Shown: positions 18,853-27,563, numbered from the stretch's first letter. The stretch is DNA of 64,000 bases from Nocardia xishanensis NBRC 101358 (GCF_001613365.1 NZ_BDCF01000001.1:1-64000), one strand, 5' to 3'. Notes: generated by a model not told the origin, from the sequence alone. Made by a program: numbers and translations.

Positions 18853-18904
18853 TGAACCGATCGGTCCATGCTCCAATTATGACAGATGTGGACCGATCGG
18901 TTCA
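18853..18904. promoter_or_regulatory. Paired TetR operators
   Basis: TGAACCGATCGGTCCA (18853-18868) and TGGACCGATCGGTTCA (18889-18904) are inverted copies of each other, each with the palindromic core ACCGATCGGT. Their centres are 36 bp apart. They fill the gap between the divergent TetR and thioesterase genes. Confidence 0.85.
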
Positions 18905-18922
18905 TCGAAAGGACGGAAATCA

Positions 18923-19375
18923 ATGAGTGCGCCCGCCCAGATCGATCCGGCCCAGCTTTCGGGCCTCGAATTGCTGAAGTTCGCGATGACGCCGAAAGAC
19001 CGTCCGCCGTTCATCGGCGACCTGCTCGGCATGGAGGCCGACGTGCTCGAGCACGGCAAGGTGGTGTTCAGCCTGCGGACCCGCCAGGAGTTCGCCAATC
19101 CGCTCGGCAGCACGCACGGCGGCATCTGCGCGACCCTGCTCGACTCGGTGATGGGCTGCGCGGTGCACAGCACCCTGGAAGCCGGCGTCGGCTACAGCAC
19201 GCTGGAGCTCAAGGTCAACTACATCCGCGCGGTGCCGACCGACGGACGCGAGCTCACCGCCACCGGCACCACCATCCACGTCGGGCGCACCACCGCGACC
19301 GCCGAGGGCCGCGTCGTCGACGACCAAGGCCGCCTCGTCGCCCACGCCACCACCACCTGCGTCATCTTCCGCTGA
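18923..19375 (+). CDS. PaaI-family hotdog thioesterase
   Basis: A 150-residue hotdog-fold acyl-CoA thioesterase. The core NPLGSTHGGICATLLDSVMG carries the Asn, the HGG turn and the Asp of the PaaI/YdiI active site, and LELKVNYIRAVP follows as the dimer strand. It hydrolyses acyl-CoA or aryl-CoA esters in the cytoplasm. Start ATG 18923 has AAAGGAC upstream and lies directly beyond the second TetR operator. The oxidoreductase gene begins 11 nt downstream, so the two form an operon. Confidence 0.88.
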   Translation: MSAPAQIDPAQLSGLELLKFAMTPKDRPPFIGDLLGMEADVLEHGKVVFSLRTRQEFANPLGSTHGGICATLLDSVMGCAVHSTLEAGVGYSTLELKVNYIRAVPTDGRELTATGTTIHVGRTTATAEGRVVDDQGRLVAHATTTCVIFR

Positions 19376-19386
19376 GGAGCATCGTC

Positions 19387-19827
19387 ATGACCGAACGTGA
19401 CACCCTGCGAAAGTTCAAGCGAGAGAGGATGATCGGCCGCTACATCGCGAACCCCGCGGTGGCGGCGCTCGATCGGCTCGGCATTCGCACCGCGCTCGTT
19501 TCCGAGCTGGAGACCACGGGCGCGAAAACCGGCCTGCCACGCCGGGTTCCGGTGACCGCGTCGTTCGACGACGCCGGCGCCTGGATCATCTGCCAGCACG
19601 GCCCCCGTGCCGGCTGGGCCCGCAACATCACCGCCGACCCTAAGGTCCGCATTCGCCGCGGTGACCGCTGGTACACCGGCACCGCTGCGTTCGTCCCCGG
19701 CGACGACGTGGTGGCCAGGGCGCGCAGCTTCGCCACCGGCAGGATCGCCCGGCCGGTTCTGGCGTGGACGATCAAGGCGCTGGAGACCGAGCCGATCTCG
19801 GTGCGGGTCACCTTCGCCGCGGCCTGA
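19387..19827 (+). CDS. F420H2-dependent nitroreductase-family (Ddn-like) protein
   Basis: A 146-residue split-barrel protein of the deazaflavin-dependent nitroreductase group. ETTGAKTGLPRRVPVT is the characteristic cofactor-phosphate loop, and WARNITADPKVRIRRGDRW the second conserved block. Related mycobacterial proteins bind cofactor F420 and reduce quinones or nitroimidazoles. It follows the thioesterase gene by 11 nt, with GAGGAGC as ribosome site, and is likely under the same TetR control. The substrate is unknown. Confidence 0.85.
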   Translation: MTERDTLRKFKRERMIGRYIANPAVAALDRLGIRTALVSELETTGAKTGLPRRVPVTASFDDAGAWIICQHGPRAGWARNITADPKVRIRRGDRWYTGTAAFVPGDDVVARARSFATGRIARPVLAWTIKALETEPISVRVTFAAA

Positions 19828-19932
19828 GGTCTTCGCCAACGCTTTTGGGGGCAGCACGGAGCGTAACGAGACGGGCGGGGCGGACCGGTTTCACAGGTGA
19901 CGTCGTCCCCGTCGAATCACCGAGGAGTCATC

Positions 19933-20043
19933 ATGTTTCATCTCGTCTCCGTCCCCAGCAACCCGATCGAAGCGCTGCTGCGGACGCTGTCCCTGCTGAT
20001 GTGTTCCCTCTCGTCCGGCGAAGGGTGCGCGGTCATTCAGTGA
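19933..20043 (+). CDS. Small Ser/Cys-rich peptide, SapB/AmfS-like C-terminus
   Basis: A 36-residue frame with a strong ribosome site (GAGGAG, 7 nt before ATG 19933). The C-terminal half SLLMCSLSSGEGCAVIQ contains S20-x3-C24 and S25-x2-S28-x3-C32; the latter has the spacing of a class III lanthipeptide (labionin/lanthionine) motif, and SLLxC followed by SS resembles SapB/AmfS cores. The N-terminal half would be a leader but lacks the usual LLDLQ box. No LanKC synthetase is in the window. Its 3' end overlaps the convergent DUF885 gene by 11 nt. It may also be an ordinary short peptide. Confidence 0.4.
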   Translation: MFHLVSVPSNPIEALLRTLSLLMCSLSSGEGCAVIQ

Positions 20044-21253
20044 CGGACGGCGCGTTCGCATCTCGGCGCAGCGCGCCGGGGGTGAGCGGCTCGTCGAGCA
20101 GGCGCCGGAAGCGGTCGGCGCGGTCGTCGGCGTCGACGGCGCGGTCCAGCCAGCCGCCGAGCAGGCGATATCCCTCCACGTAGGTGCTGATGTAGGCGCG
20201 CCACAGCGGCGAGGAGAGGAACCGCAGCGACTGACGCGCCCGCTCCGGTGTCACCAGATTCCACCGCTGCAAGAACTCCGCGACCTCGGTCTCGTCGCGA
20301 CGCCGATCGTGCAGTAGCAGGGCCGCGTCCTGGCGCACGGCGAGCAGCTTCGCCGAGGCAGTCGACAGGCGCTCGGCGCGGTCGCCGTCGAAACGCAGAC
20401 CGAGATCGGCGTAGATCTCCTGCGCCCACTTGCCCCAGCCGGGACCGACGATCGAGCGCAGCGCCAGATCCGCGAGGCCCTCTGCCATCAGGCACTGCGG
20501 CGTGTTGACCAGGAACAACGTCTGCTCGGCCTGCCCGTCCGCCACCAGACCGGCTTCCTTGCGGCAGTGCTCGGTGTGGTGGCCGGGGTAGGACTCGTGC
20601 GCGATCAGGTGCGGCAGGTTCGCCATGTGCTGCTTCAGATCGGAGTTGATCGCGACCGTGGAGCGGTAGTTGCCCAGGTAGTAATTGAATCCGGACCACG
20701 GCTTGTCGCCGACCACCTCGTAGGTGACGTGCTCGTGGTCGGGCAGCGGATAGCGTTCGCGAACCAGCTCGCGCAACGCGCCGGAGAATGCCTCGACGCA
20801 GACGCGCAACCGCTCCGGCGGGATCTCGTCCGCCTTGCGGTGCGCGGCGACCCGCTCGGCCAGCGGTCCGTCGCCGCCGAGCACCTCGTCCATCTGCCGG
20901 TGCGCTTCGCGATAGTCCTCGATGTCGCCCGGCGCGATGTCGACGTCGAAGTAGGCGCGCACCTCGTCGACGAAGCCGATGTCCTCGCCCGCGAACTTGC
21001 GGCCCGAGCACTCCAGCGCGCGCAGGTGCACATCGAGGAACTCCGTGCGCTCCGGCGCCAGACCTGCATCGGGCAGCGCCGCCCGTAGGTCGGCGGCGCG
21101 CCGGGCCAGGTCGCGAGGCAGAGGTGCTGGGGCGTTTTCCATCTCGCGGCGCAGCCGCGGATCGCCGGTGTAGGCGTCGACGAAACCTTCCTCGAGCCGG
21201 TCGAAGGCCAGGCCGAGTCGCAGGTACTCGGTCACGAGCGGATGCGCTTCCAT
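20033..21253 (-). CDS. DUF885-family putative metallopeptidase
   Basis: A 406-residue soluble protein of the DUF885 family. The defining motif HESYPGHH starts at H219-E220, resembling the zinc site of gluzincin-type peptidases; LMAEGLADLA further on could supply the third ligand Glu. Members are thought to be carboxypeptidases, but the physiological substrate is unknown. No signal peptide is seen. Start ATG 21253 is preceded on the minus strand by TAGTCT with an 8-nt gap, suggesting a leaderless message. Confidence 0.85.
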   Translation of the reverse strand: MEAHPLVTEYLRLGLAFDRLEEGFVDAYTGDPRLRREMENAPAPLPRDLARRAADLRAALPDAGLAPERTEFLDVHLRALECSGRKFAGEDIGFVDEVRAYFDVDIAPGDIEDYREAHRQMDEVLGGDGPLAERVAAHRKADEIPPERLRVCVEAFSGALRELVRERYPLPDHEHVTYEVVGDKPWSGFNYYLGNYRSTVAINSDLKQHMANLPHLIAHESYPGHHTEHCRKEAGLVADGQAEQTLFLVNTPQCLMAEGLADLALRSIVGPGWGKWAQEIYADLGLRFDGDRAERLSTASAKLLAVRQDAALLLHDRRRDETEVAEFLQRWNLVTPERARQSLRFLSSPLWRAYISTYVEGYRLLGGWLDRAVDADDRADRFRRLLDEPLTPGALRRDANAPSVTE

Positions 21254-21261
21254 GCCAGCCG

Positions 21262-21267
21262 AGACTA
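21262..21267 (-). promoter_or_regulatory. -10 box TAGTCT of DUF885 gene
   Basis: On the minus strand TAGTCT ends 8 nt before the ATG at 21253, with no ribosome site. Confidence 0.4.
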
Positions 21268-21434
21268 GCGGGTGCCGCGCACGGTATCGAGGTGGTTACC
21301 AGCCGGTAGCGGCACCCCCCGTTTCACACAAGGGTGAAGCGGAGGAGAATTCGACCATGCGGCGAGAGCTAGATCGAATCTCACAGGGCCGAACCGGCTT
21401 GTGTGCGTGTTTGCCGAAACGGAGCGTCGGGTAA

Positions 21435-22367
21435 GTGGCACGAATGAGCGAGCCGAGTCCCTATGTGGAATTCGACCGTAAGCAGTGGCGAACGCTGCGC
21501 AAATCGACTCCGCTGGTGCTCACCGAGGAAGAGCTGATCGGCCTGCGCGGCCTCGGCGAACAGATCGACCTCGAGGAAGTCGCAGAGGTCTATCTGCCGC
21601 TCGCTCGTCTGATCCACCTGCAGGTCGCCGCCCGTCAGCGCCTGTTCGCCGCGACCGCCACCTTCCTCGGGGAGAAGCATCCGGATCAGCAGGTGCCGTT
21701 CGTGATCGGCGTCGCGGGCAGCGTCGCGGTCGGGAAATCGACTACCGCGCGTGTGCTGCAGGCATTGCTGGCCCGCTGGGATCATCATCCGCGTGTGGAT
21801 TTGGTCACAACCGACGGGTTCCTCTACCCCACCGCCGAACTCACCCGGCGCGGCATCATGCACCGCAAGGGTTTTCCGGAGAGCTACGACCGGCGCAAAC
21901 TACTGCGCTTCGTCACCGAGGTGAAATCGGGCGCGCCCGAGGTGTGCGCTCCGGTGTATTCGCACAATTCCTACGACATCGTGCCCGGCAAATTCCACTG
22001 TGTGCGTCAGCCGGACATCCTCATCGTCGAGGGACTGAATGTGCTGCAAACCGGTCCGCGCCTGATGGTTTCGGATCTGTTCGATTTCTCCATCTACGTC
22101 GACGCGCGTATCGAGGACATCGAAAAGTGGTATGTGCAAAGGTTTCTCACCCTGCGCAGAACCGCCTTCGCCGACCCCAACGCCCACTTCCACCACTACG
22201 CCGGCTTCACCGACGACCAGGCGACCTCCACCGCCAAGGAGATCTGGAACTCCACCAACCGCCCCAACCTGGTCGAGAACATCCTCCCCACCCGCCCCCG
22301 CGCCACCCTCGTCCTCCGCAAGGACGCCGACCACAGCATCAACCGCCTCCGGCTACGGAAGTTGTAA
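21435..22367 (+). CDS. coaA: Pantothenate kinase type I
   Basis: Phosphorylates pantothenate, the first step of CoA synthesis. The 310-residue length and sequence are very close to the M. tuberculosis CoaA (Rv1092c): P-loop [12 protein letters not shown], then [25 protein letters not shown], and the end [11 protein letters not shown] 21435 is chosen since [15 protein letters not shown] matches the family N-terminus; ATG 21444 is an alternative. A partial duplication of the last codons follows the stop (22350-22412). Confidence 0.97.
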   Translation: MARMSEPSPYVEFDRKQWRTLRKSTPLVLTEEELIGLRGLGEQIDLEEVAEVYLPLARLIHLQVAARQRLFAATATFLGEKHPDQQVPFVIGVAGSVAVGKSTTARVLQALLARWDHHPRVDLVTTDGFLYPTAELTRRGIMHRKGFPESYDRRKLLRFVTEVKSGAPEVCAPVYSHNSYDIVPGKFHCVRQPDILIVEGLNVLQTGPRLMVSDLFDFSIYVDARIEDIEKWYVQRFLTLRRTAFADPNAHFHHYAGFTDDQATSTAKEIWNSTNRPNLVENILPTRPRATLVLRKDADHSINRLRLRKL

Positions 22368-22412
22368 TCGCCCTCGCGCCGCCGATTCGGCTGTGGAAGT
22401 TGTAATTGCCCT
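22350..22412 (+). repeat. Short tandem duplication across the coaA stop codon
   Basis: A 25-nt segment (22350-22374), covering the last coaA codons and stop, recurs at 22388-22412 with 3 mismatches, a period of 38 nt. Both copies contain GGAAGTTGTAAT. Confidence 0.7.
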
Positions 22413-22553
22413 TCCCGCAACGCGTCACGCTGCGGCGGTAGCACCACCCCCTGCAGACCCGTCTACACTCCACCGCCCGGCTATCGTCTATTCCGTTGCC
22501 GCCCATGAGCTTCCAGCCTGCAATCGGCAGGGTAGTATCGGGCGATCGAATGT

Positions 22554-22577
22554 GGGGCTCGGGGGCCTATGAGCCCC
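22554..22577 (-). terminator. Terminator after the 22577 gene
   Basis: GGGGCTC (22554-22560) pairs with GAGCCCC (22571-22577) across a 10-nt loop; the hairpin abuts the TAG stop of the minus-strand gene. Confidence 0.45.
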
Positions 22578-23188
22578 TACAACCACCAGGCTTGGTCCAA
22601 CCGGCTCGCCACGTCGATGTCGAGTACCGCCGTGATGTGCGGTTTGCGGATTTCGGTGGCGATGTAGCGGGCGACGAAGCGGCGGATCTCGTGGTCGACG
22701 CCGACGAGGACGCGCAGCAGCTGGGCGCGTTTGGTGCCCGCGGCGACGTTGACGCGGACGTCGCGCTGCCGGGGTTCGGCGATGTCGATGAGGACACGGA
22801 GCGGTTCGGCGGTGCGGGCGGTGAGGTGCAGGTGGATTGTGCCGTCCACTTCGAAGCGGTGCCGGTCGATGCCGAGGTCGACGAGCATGCCGACGCGCAA
22901 CGGGAGGACCAGCTCGAAGGTGATGACCTCGTCGAGGCGGCGGTGCACCTGCGGAATGCCAAGGCGCACATGGGCGACGACCTTGGCCAGCCCGGCGGGC
23001 CCGACCCGCAGGGGGCCGACATCGAAAGCCGCGCCGGTCAGCTTGCCGAACGCGCCCGCGACGCGCTCCTCGGACACGGCGTACTCGAGGAAGCGGCGAC
23101 CGAACTCCTCATAGCTCAGCTGCCTGCCCGATCCGTCACCGGTCGGCGCGGGGGCGGGCGCAGGCGGGGTCCGCGTCAGAACATGCAC
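22577..23188 (-). CDS. Hypothetical actinobacterial protein
   Basis: A 203-residue soluble protein I cannot name. After a Pro/Ala linker it has SYEEFGRRFLEYAVSEERV, a helical region, then alternating hydrophobic strands with charged residues (FELVLPLRVGMLVDLGIDRH, GTIHLHLTA, LRVLIDIAEP) suggesting a beta-sandwich or START-like sheet, and a C-terminal amphipathic helix (LLRVLVGVDHEIRRFVARYI). GTG 23188 is the first plausible start after the uppS stop at 23218 and gives the 29-nt spacing expected for an operon with uppS; an alternative start inside uppS cannot be excluded. No signal peptide. Confidence 0.7.
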   Translation of the reverse strand: MHVLTRTPPAPAPAPTGDGSGRQLSYEEFGRRFLEYAVSEERVAGAFGKLTGAAFDVGPLRVGPAGLAKVVAHVRLGIPQVHRRLDEVITFELVLPLRVGMLVDLGIDRHRFEVDGTIHLHLTARTAEPLRVLIDIAEPRQRDVRVNVAAGTKRAQLLRVLVGVDHEIRRFVARYIATEIRKPHITAVLDIDVASRLDQAWWL

Positions 23189-23217
23189 AGACCGGACGGT
23201 ACTGGAGTGTGGCCGTT

Positions 23218-24006
23218 TCAGACCCCGAAACGGCGATGTCGCGCCGCGTAATCGCGCAAGGCGCGGAGAAAATCCACCCGGCGGAACTCGGGCCAATACA
23301 CCTCGGTGAACCATATTTCCGAGTATGCGCTCTGCCACAGCAGGAAGCCCGAAAGCCGCTGCTCACCCGAGGTGCGGATGACCAGATCCGGGTCCGGCTG
23401 ACCCGAGGTGTAGAGATGCTGACCGATTGCGTTCACGGTGATCGACTGCACCAGATCCTCGCCGGTCTCTCCCGCCGCCATCTCCTGGCGCACCAGCGAA
23501 CGCACCGCGTCGGTGATCTCCTGGCGCCCGCCGTATCCGACCGCCACGTTGACGTGCACGCCCTTACGCCCCTCGGTCTGCTCCGCCGCGGTGCGCAACC
23601 GCTTGGCGATCAGCTCGGGAAACCCGTCGAGCGAACCGACGATGCGCACGCTCCAATCCCGTTCCGGCGCCGAGAGCTCTTCGACCACATCGGTGATCAC
23701 CTCGAACAGCGTTTCCAGCTCATCCGGGTCCCGCTGTAGATTCTCGGTCGAAAGCAGGTAGACGGTGACCATCTCGATGCCCTCGTCCGAACACCAGCCG
23801 ACCAGCTCCGCGATCTTCAGCGCACCGACGCGGTGGCCGTGACTCACGTCGGTGAACCCGTTCTCCCTGGCCCACCGGCGATTGCCGTCGCACATGACCG
23901 CGACGTGTCGTGGGTGTTGTTTGTCGGCCAGCTGCTTGGACAGCCGCGCCTCGTAGATGCGGTAGGGCAGACCACGCACCCGGCTCCGAAGCTCCACGGC
24001 GTCCAA
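23218..24006 (-). CDS. Short-chain Z-isoprenyl diphosphate synthase (UppS family)
   Basis: A 262-residue cis-prenyltransferase. VAVMCDGNRRWAR holds the catalytic Asp and the diphosphate loop; VYLLSTENLQRDPDEL and RTSGEQRLSGFLLWQSAYSE are the other conserved blocks. It is most similar to M. tuberculosis Rv1086, which makes Z,E-farnesyl diphosphate, the precursor for decaprenyl phosphate used in arabinan and peptidoglycan synthesis. The start is either TTG 24006 or GTG 23997; neither has a clear ribosome site. It is divergent from hemolysin III, as in mycobacteria. Confidence 0.92.
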   Translation of the reverse strand: MDAVELRSRVRGLPYRIYEARLSKQLADKQHPRHVAVMCDGNRRWARENGFTDVSHGHRVGALKIAELVGWCSDEGIEMVTVYLLSTENLQRDPDELETLFEVITDVVEELSAPERDWSVRIVGSLDGFPELIAKRLRTAAEQTEGRKGVHVNVAVGYGGRQEITDAVRSLVRQEMAAGETGEDLVQSITVNAIGQHLYTSGQPDPDLVIRTSGEQRLSGFLLWQSAYSEIWFTEVYWPEFRRVDFLRALRDYAARHRRFGV

Positions 24007-24072
24007 CAGTACGCCTCGACGACGCGATCACGGCATCGGCCGCGATTCCCCGGTACAGTGACAGCCGGAGTC

Positions 24073-24092
24073 AACCTACGGTTGCGTAGGTT
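24073..24092. promoter_or_regulatory. Perfect inverted repeat upstream of hlyIII
   Basis: AACCTACG-GTTG-CGTAGGTT forms a perfect 8-bp inverted repeat 30 nt before the hemolysin III start and between two divergent genes. It may be an operator or an mRNA hairpin; the regulator is not identified. Confidence 0.5.
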
Positions 24093-24121
24093 ACTTGCCA
24101 GTTAACTAGGAGGTCTCTGAC

Positions 24122-24829
24122 GTGTCCGAATCTGTCGGCGCCGCCGAGGCGGAGCTGGCCGGAACCTCTCCGGCCGAGGCGCTCGCCGCGCTGGTGAAGC
24201 CGCGGATGCGCGGCTGGATCCACACCTGGGCGGTCGGCATCGCCGCAATCGCGGTGATCACATTGGTCGCCGCGGCGGCCACCGTGTCCGCGACGGCGGG
24301 CTGGTCCACCCTCGTGTACGGCCTCACGGTGTGCGGGTTGTTCGGCATCAGCGCCGTCTACCACCGCGTCACGTGGCAGACCCCGCGCGCCCGGATCAGG
24401 ATGAAACGCGCGGACCATTCGATGATCTTCCTGTTCATCGCGGGCAGCTATACCCCGTTCGCGCTGCTCGGCCTGCCGGGAAGCACCGGGCAGACGCTGC
24501 TCGCGGTGGTCTGGGCGGGTGCCCTGGCCGGCGTCGCGCTGAAACTCTTGTGGCCGACCGCGCCGCGCTGGGTCGGCGTGCCTCTATATCTGTTGCTCGG
24601 GTGGGCGATCGTGCCGGTGGCCGGGCAGCTCAACGACCAAATCGGCATCGCGCCACTGATCCTGCTGCTGATCGGCGGGCTGATCTACAGCGGCGGCGCG
24701 ATCCTCTACGCCACCAAGTGGCCGAATCCGTGGCCGACGGTCTTCGGACACCACGAGTTCTTCCACGCCGCGACAGTGCTCGCGGCGCTGAGCCACTACA
24801 TCGCGATCTGGTTGGTCGTGCTGCGCTGA
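24122..24829 (+). CDS. Hemolysin III-family (YqfA/TrhA) membrane protein
   Basis: A 235-residue protein with about seven transmembrane helices and the three conserved sites of the HlyIII/PAQR superfamily: SAVYHR in the second helix region, the Asp/His of MKRADHSMIF, and HHEFFHA near the C-terminus, which together bind zinc in PAQR proteins. Bacterial members affect membrane lipid homeostasis; hemolysis is not a safe inference. GTG 24122 has a strong ribosome site AGGAGG 8 nt upstream. It corresponds to Rv1085c next to the Z-FPP synthase. Confidence 0.92.
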   Translation: MSESVGAAEAELAGTSPAEALAALVKPRMRGWIHTWAVGIAAIAVITLVAAAATVSATAGWSTLVYGLTVCGLFGISAVYHRVTWQTPRARIRMKRADHSMIFLFIAGSYTPFALLGLPGSTGQTLLAVVWAGALAGVALKLLWPTAPRWVGVPLYLLLGWAIVPVAGQLNDQIGIAPLILLLIGGLIYSGGAILYATKWPNPWPTVFGHHEFFHAATVLAALSHYIAIWLVVLR

Positions 24830-24960
24830 GTTGGTCGTGAGCGCGGTGCCGAGTTTCGCATTGCCGACCCTGCGGCCCTATTCGGCCGGATAAGCTGCTC
24901 ATTCGTGTCACTTCTCGCCGCCTGTGCCCGGTCGACGTCCTCGCCGGGTGGTCGCGCGTC

Positions 24961-26631
24961 GTGATCGCCAAGCTCGTCGTCTGGGCGCTGAAGGCCCGCT
25001 GGGGTCTGTCGGCGGTGGTCATCACCGCGAATCTCAGCGGTCTGGCCGTGATCGTCACCGGGCTGTGGCTGAGCGGGTTCTTCGGCGGGCTCGGCGCGGA
25101 CTGGATGCGCACCATGGTCCTGGTCGCGATCTACCCGGTGATCGGCTTGCTCGCCGGTGTCGGGTTGGCCATGCGCGATCGGAACAGATACTTCGGCTGG
25201 CTCGACCAGACCCGTAGACCGACGCCCGAGGAGGCGCGCAGACTGCTGCGGCTGCCGATCGCTATCACCGCCCGAGCGCTCGCGCTCTGGATACCGGGCG
25301 TGATCGTGGTGACGGCCACCTTCACCCACCTGAACGAGATCGACTCTCCCGGCGTGACGGCGTCGCTGTTCACCCTCGGCGCGTTGCAGTCCGCGGCGGT
25401 GACCTTCCTGATCGTGGACCGGCTGATCCGGCCGACCATTCCCGTGGTTTCCGCGGTGCTGAGCGACACCATGCACTGGAGCTCCTCGGTGCTCATGCGG
25501 GTGATCGTCACGTGGGCGGTCGCGGGCGCCATGCCGCTCGCCATGCTGATCGCGGTACTGGCCGACCCGGCCACGCCCGCGTCGGACCGCATCCGCACGG
25601 CCATCTATCTGTCGGCGGTCGGCATCGGCGTCGGCGCGCTGGCCACCGCCATCCTGGCGCGTGCGGTGGCAAGCCCGATGCGGACGCTGCGGCTGGCGCT
25701 GGATCTGATCAGCAGGGGCGAGACGCACGTCAGGGTGCCGGTGGGCAGCAGCAGCGAGATCGGGCGGCTCGAACACTCGGTCAACGAGCTGGCCGCCAAT
25801 CTGCGCGAACGAGAACGGATGCGCGCCGTGTTCGGCAGGCACGTCGGCGCGCAGGTGGCCGAGCGGGCGCTCACCGGAGGCATGGACCTGACCGGTGACG
25901 TGCGCGTCGTCTCCGCGCTCTTCGTGGACGTGACCGGATCGGTCGCGCTGTCCACTGGCCTGCCGCCGCAGGAGTTCGTCGCCAAGCTGAACCGGCTGCT
26001 CTCGATCGTCGTCGCCGCGACCGAGGAGAACGACGGACTGGTCAACAAATTCGAGGGCGACGCCGCGCTGTGTATCTTCGGCGCGCCGATCGCGCTGCGG
26101 GACAACGCGACTCCCGCGCTGCGCGCGGCCCGCCGCATCCGCGACGAGGTGACCGCGAGCGGCGAGCTGGACATCGGCATCGGCGTCGCGCACGGCCAGG
26201 TGTTCGCCGGGGACGTCGGCACCGACACCCGCCTGGAGTTCACCGTCATCGGCGACGCGGTCAACGAGGCCGCCCGCCTGACCACCGAGGCCAAGGAGGC
26301 GCCCCGCCGAATCCTGGTGAGCGGCACGGTGATCGATGCCTCGGCCCCGCACGAACGCGAGCGGTGGAGGCTGTACGACAACATCCTGCTGCGCGGCATG
26401 CAGGAACCGACGGCCTGCTGGACCGATATCGAGCAGCCCGCAATCTCGGGCGACGACGCACCGGAACCTGCACTCGGTGGTGCCGACAACCCCGCGGGCA
26501 CCACCTCGGAACCCACGCCCGGCAGCGTCGGCAACCGCGTGCCCGCCGACGCCACTTCGGAAGCCGTCGTCGATGCGGCACCGATCAGCGCCATGACCGA
26601 AATACGTAGCGCCGCAACCGAAGGCGAGTAG
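24961..26631 (+). CDS. Membrane class III adenylate cyclase with HAMP domain
   Basis: A 556-residue protein: six transmembrane helices (about residues 10-235), a HAMP linker (ARAVASPMRTLRLALDLI region), then a catalytic domain at about 300-480. Catalytic features are ALFVDVTGS (first metal Asp), NKFEGDAALCIFGAP (substrate Lys and second metal Asp) and FTVIGDAVNEAARL (transition-state Asn and Arg). It should make cAMP in response to a membrane or extracytoplasmic cue, like several mycobacterial Rv1318c-type cyclases. The last 80 residues are disordered Pro/Ala/Thr-rich. GTG 24961 is a best guess; no clear ribosome site. Confidence 0.92.
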   Translation: MIAKLVVWALKARWGLSAVVITANLSGLAVIVTGLWLSGFFGGLGADWMRTMVLVAIYPVIGLLAGVGLAMRDRNRYFGWLDQTRRPTPEEARRLLRLPIAITARALALWIPGVIVVTATFTHLNEIDSPGVTASLFTLGALQSAAVTFLIVDRLIRPTIPVVSAVLSDTMHWSSSVLMRVIVTWAVAGAMPLAMLIAVLADPATPASDRIRTAIYLSAVGIGVGALATAILARAVASPMRTLRLALDLISRGETHVRVPVGSSSEIGRLEHSVNELAANLRERERMRAVFGRHVGAQVAERALTGGMDLTGDVRVVSALFVDVTGSVALSTGLPPQEFVAKLNRLLSIVVAATEENDGLVNKFEGDAALCIFGAPIALRDNATPALRAARRIRDEVTASGELDIGIGVAHGQVFAGDVGTDTRLEFTVIGDAVNEAARLTTEAKEAPRRILVSGTVIDASAPHERERWRLYDNILLRGMQEPTACWTDIEQPAISGDDAPEPALGGADNPAGTTSEPTPGSVGNRVPADATSEAVVDAAPISAMTEIRSAATEGE

Positions 26632-26674
26632 CCCGCAGCCCGGTTCGCACGGCGAACCTGGCGCCCGCTATCGG

Positions 26675-27556
26675 TCAGGCGCTGCGGGGTTTGCCGAACT
26701 CCTCGATCAGCACGGGATACTGCTCACCACCGTGTCCGGCGGCGATCGCCCGGTCGGCCATCGCCTTGATCAACCTCGGCAGTTCGACGTTGACGCCCAC
26801 CGCCTCGCTCTCCTCGATCAGGTGTGCCATCGCCCGCGCGTCGGTCTCCAAGGCCGACACTTCGGCCGGGAAGGAGCCGTTGTCGATCTGCTCGGCGTAC
26901 CCGGGCAGCCATTCGGCCACACCGGCCGCGATCTGCCGTGCGAACGGCGCGTATGTCGCCGCGTCGACACCGGCCGTCCTGAGCAGGGCGGTGCCATGGA
27001 GCCAGGCGTTCAGGACGCTCCACATCATGGCCAGCCCGGCCACGTCGTACAGGGACGCCAGCCCGTGGTCCGCGCCGAGGTAGGTGACCGTGCCGAGCGC
27101 GTCGAGCGCCGGCTTGTGCGCGTCGAAGTCCGGCTGCGGACCGCTGTGCAGAATCACCGCCTCGGCGGTCCCGATCGCGGGCGGGATGGCCATGATGGCC
27201 CCGTCGAGGTAGTGGGCGCCGCGCTGCGCGGCCCATCGGGCGGCTTCCCTGGCCTGGGCCGAGCTGCCCGAAGTCAGATTGATCAATGTCGTTCCCGCCA
27301 GGTCGTTTTCGCTGCCGCCGAGCAGTTCGTACACGGCCCGGTAGTCGGTGACGCAAAGGATCGTGAGGGAGCTGGCGGCGAGCGCGTCGGCGACAGTCGG
27401 CGCCAGCCGTGCTCCCTCGGCCACCAGCCGGTCGGCCTTGGATGTCGTGCGATTCCAAACGGTCGTGGGATGCCCGGCCTTCAAGAACGCCACTGCGAGC
27501 GCCTGGCCCATCAGCCCGAGTCCGATGACTGTCACGGGTGTTTCGGTGTTTTCCAT
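26675..27556 (-). CDS. NAD(P)-dependent imine-reductase-like oxidoreductase
   Basis: A 293-residue member of the beta-hydroxyacid-dehydrogenase/imine reductase group. TVIGLGLMGQALAVAFLKAG is the Rossmann glycine loop, VWNRTTSKAD contains the NADPH-selecting Arg/Thr, and INLTSGSSAQAREAARWA is the substrate loop; the C-terminal half is the all-helical dimer domain (DVAGLAMMWSVLNAWLHG) typical of imine reductases. ATG 27556 begins the Rossmann fold and fits family length. The promoter is a MerR-type element shared with the divergent regulator gene. Confidence 0.87.
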   Translation of the reverse strand: MENTETPVTVIGLGLMGQALAVAFLKAGHPTTVWNRTTSKADRLVAEGARLAPTVADALAASSLTILCVTDYRAVYELLGGSENDLAGTTLINLTSGSSAQAREAARWAAQRGAHYLDGAIMAIPPAIGTAEAVILHSGPQPDFDAHKPALDALGTVTYLGADHGLASLYDVAGLAMMWSVLNAWLHGTALLRTAGVDAATYAPFARQIAAGVAEWLPGYAEQIDNGSFPAEVSALETDARAMAHLIEESEAVGVNVELPRLIKAMADRAIAAGHGGEQYPVLIEEFGKPRSA

Positions 27557-27563
27557 GGCAGCA

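Noticed and set aside
22533..22538. TAGTAT as a promoter of a small RNA before the hairpin 22554-22577
   Set aside because: No good -35 and no downstream plus-strand gene; the hairpin is explained as terminator of the minus-strand gene.
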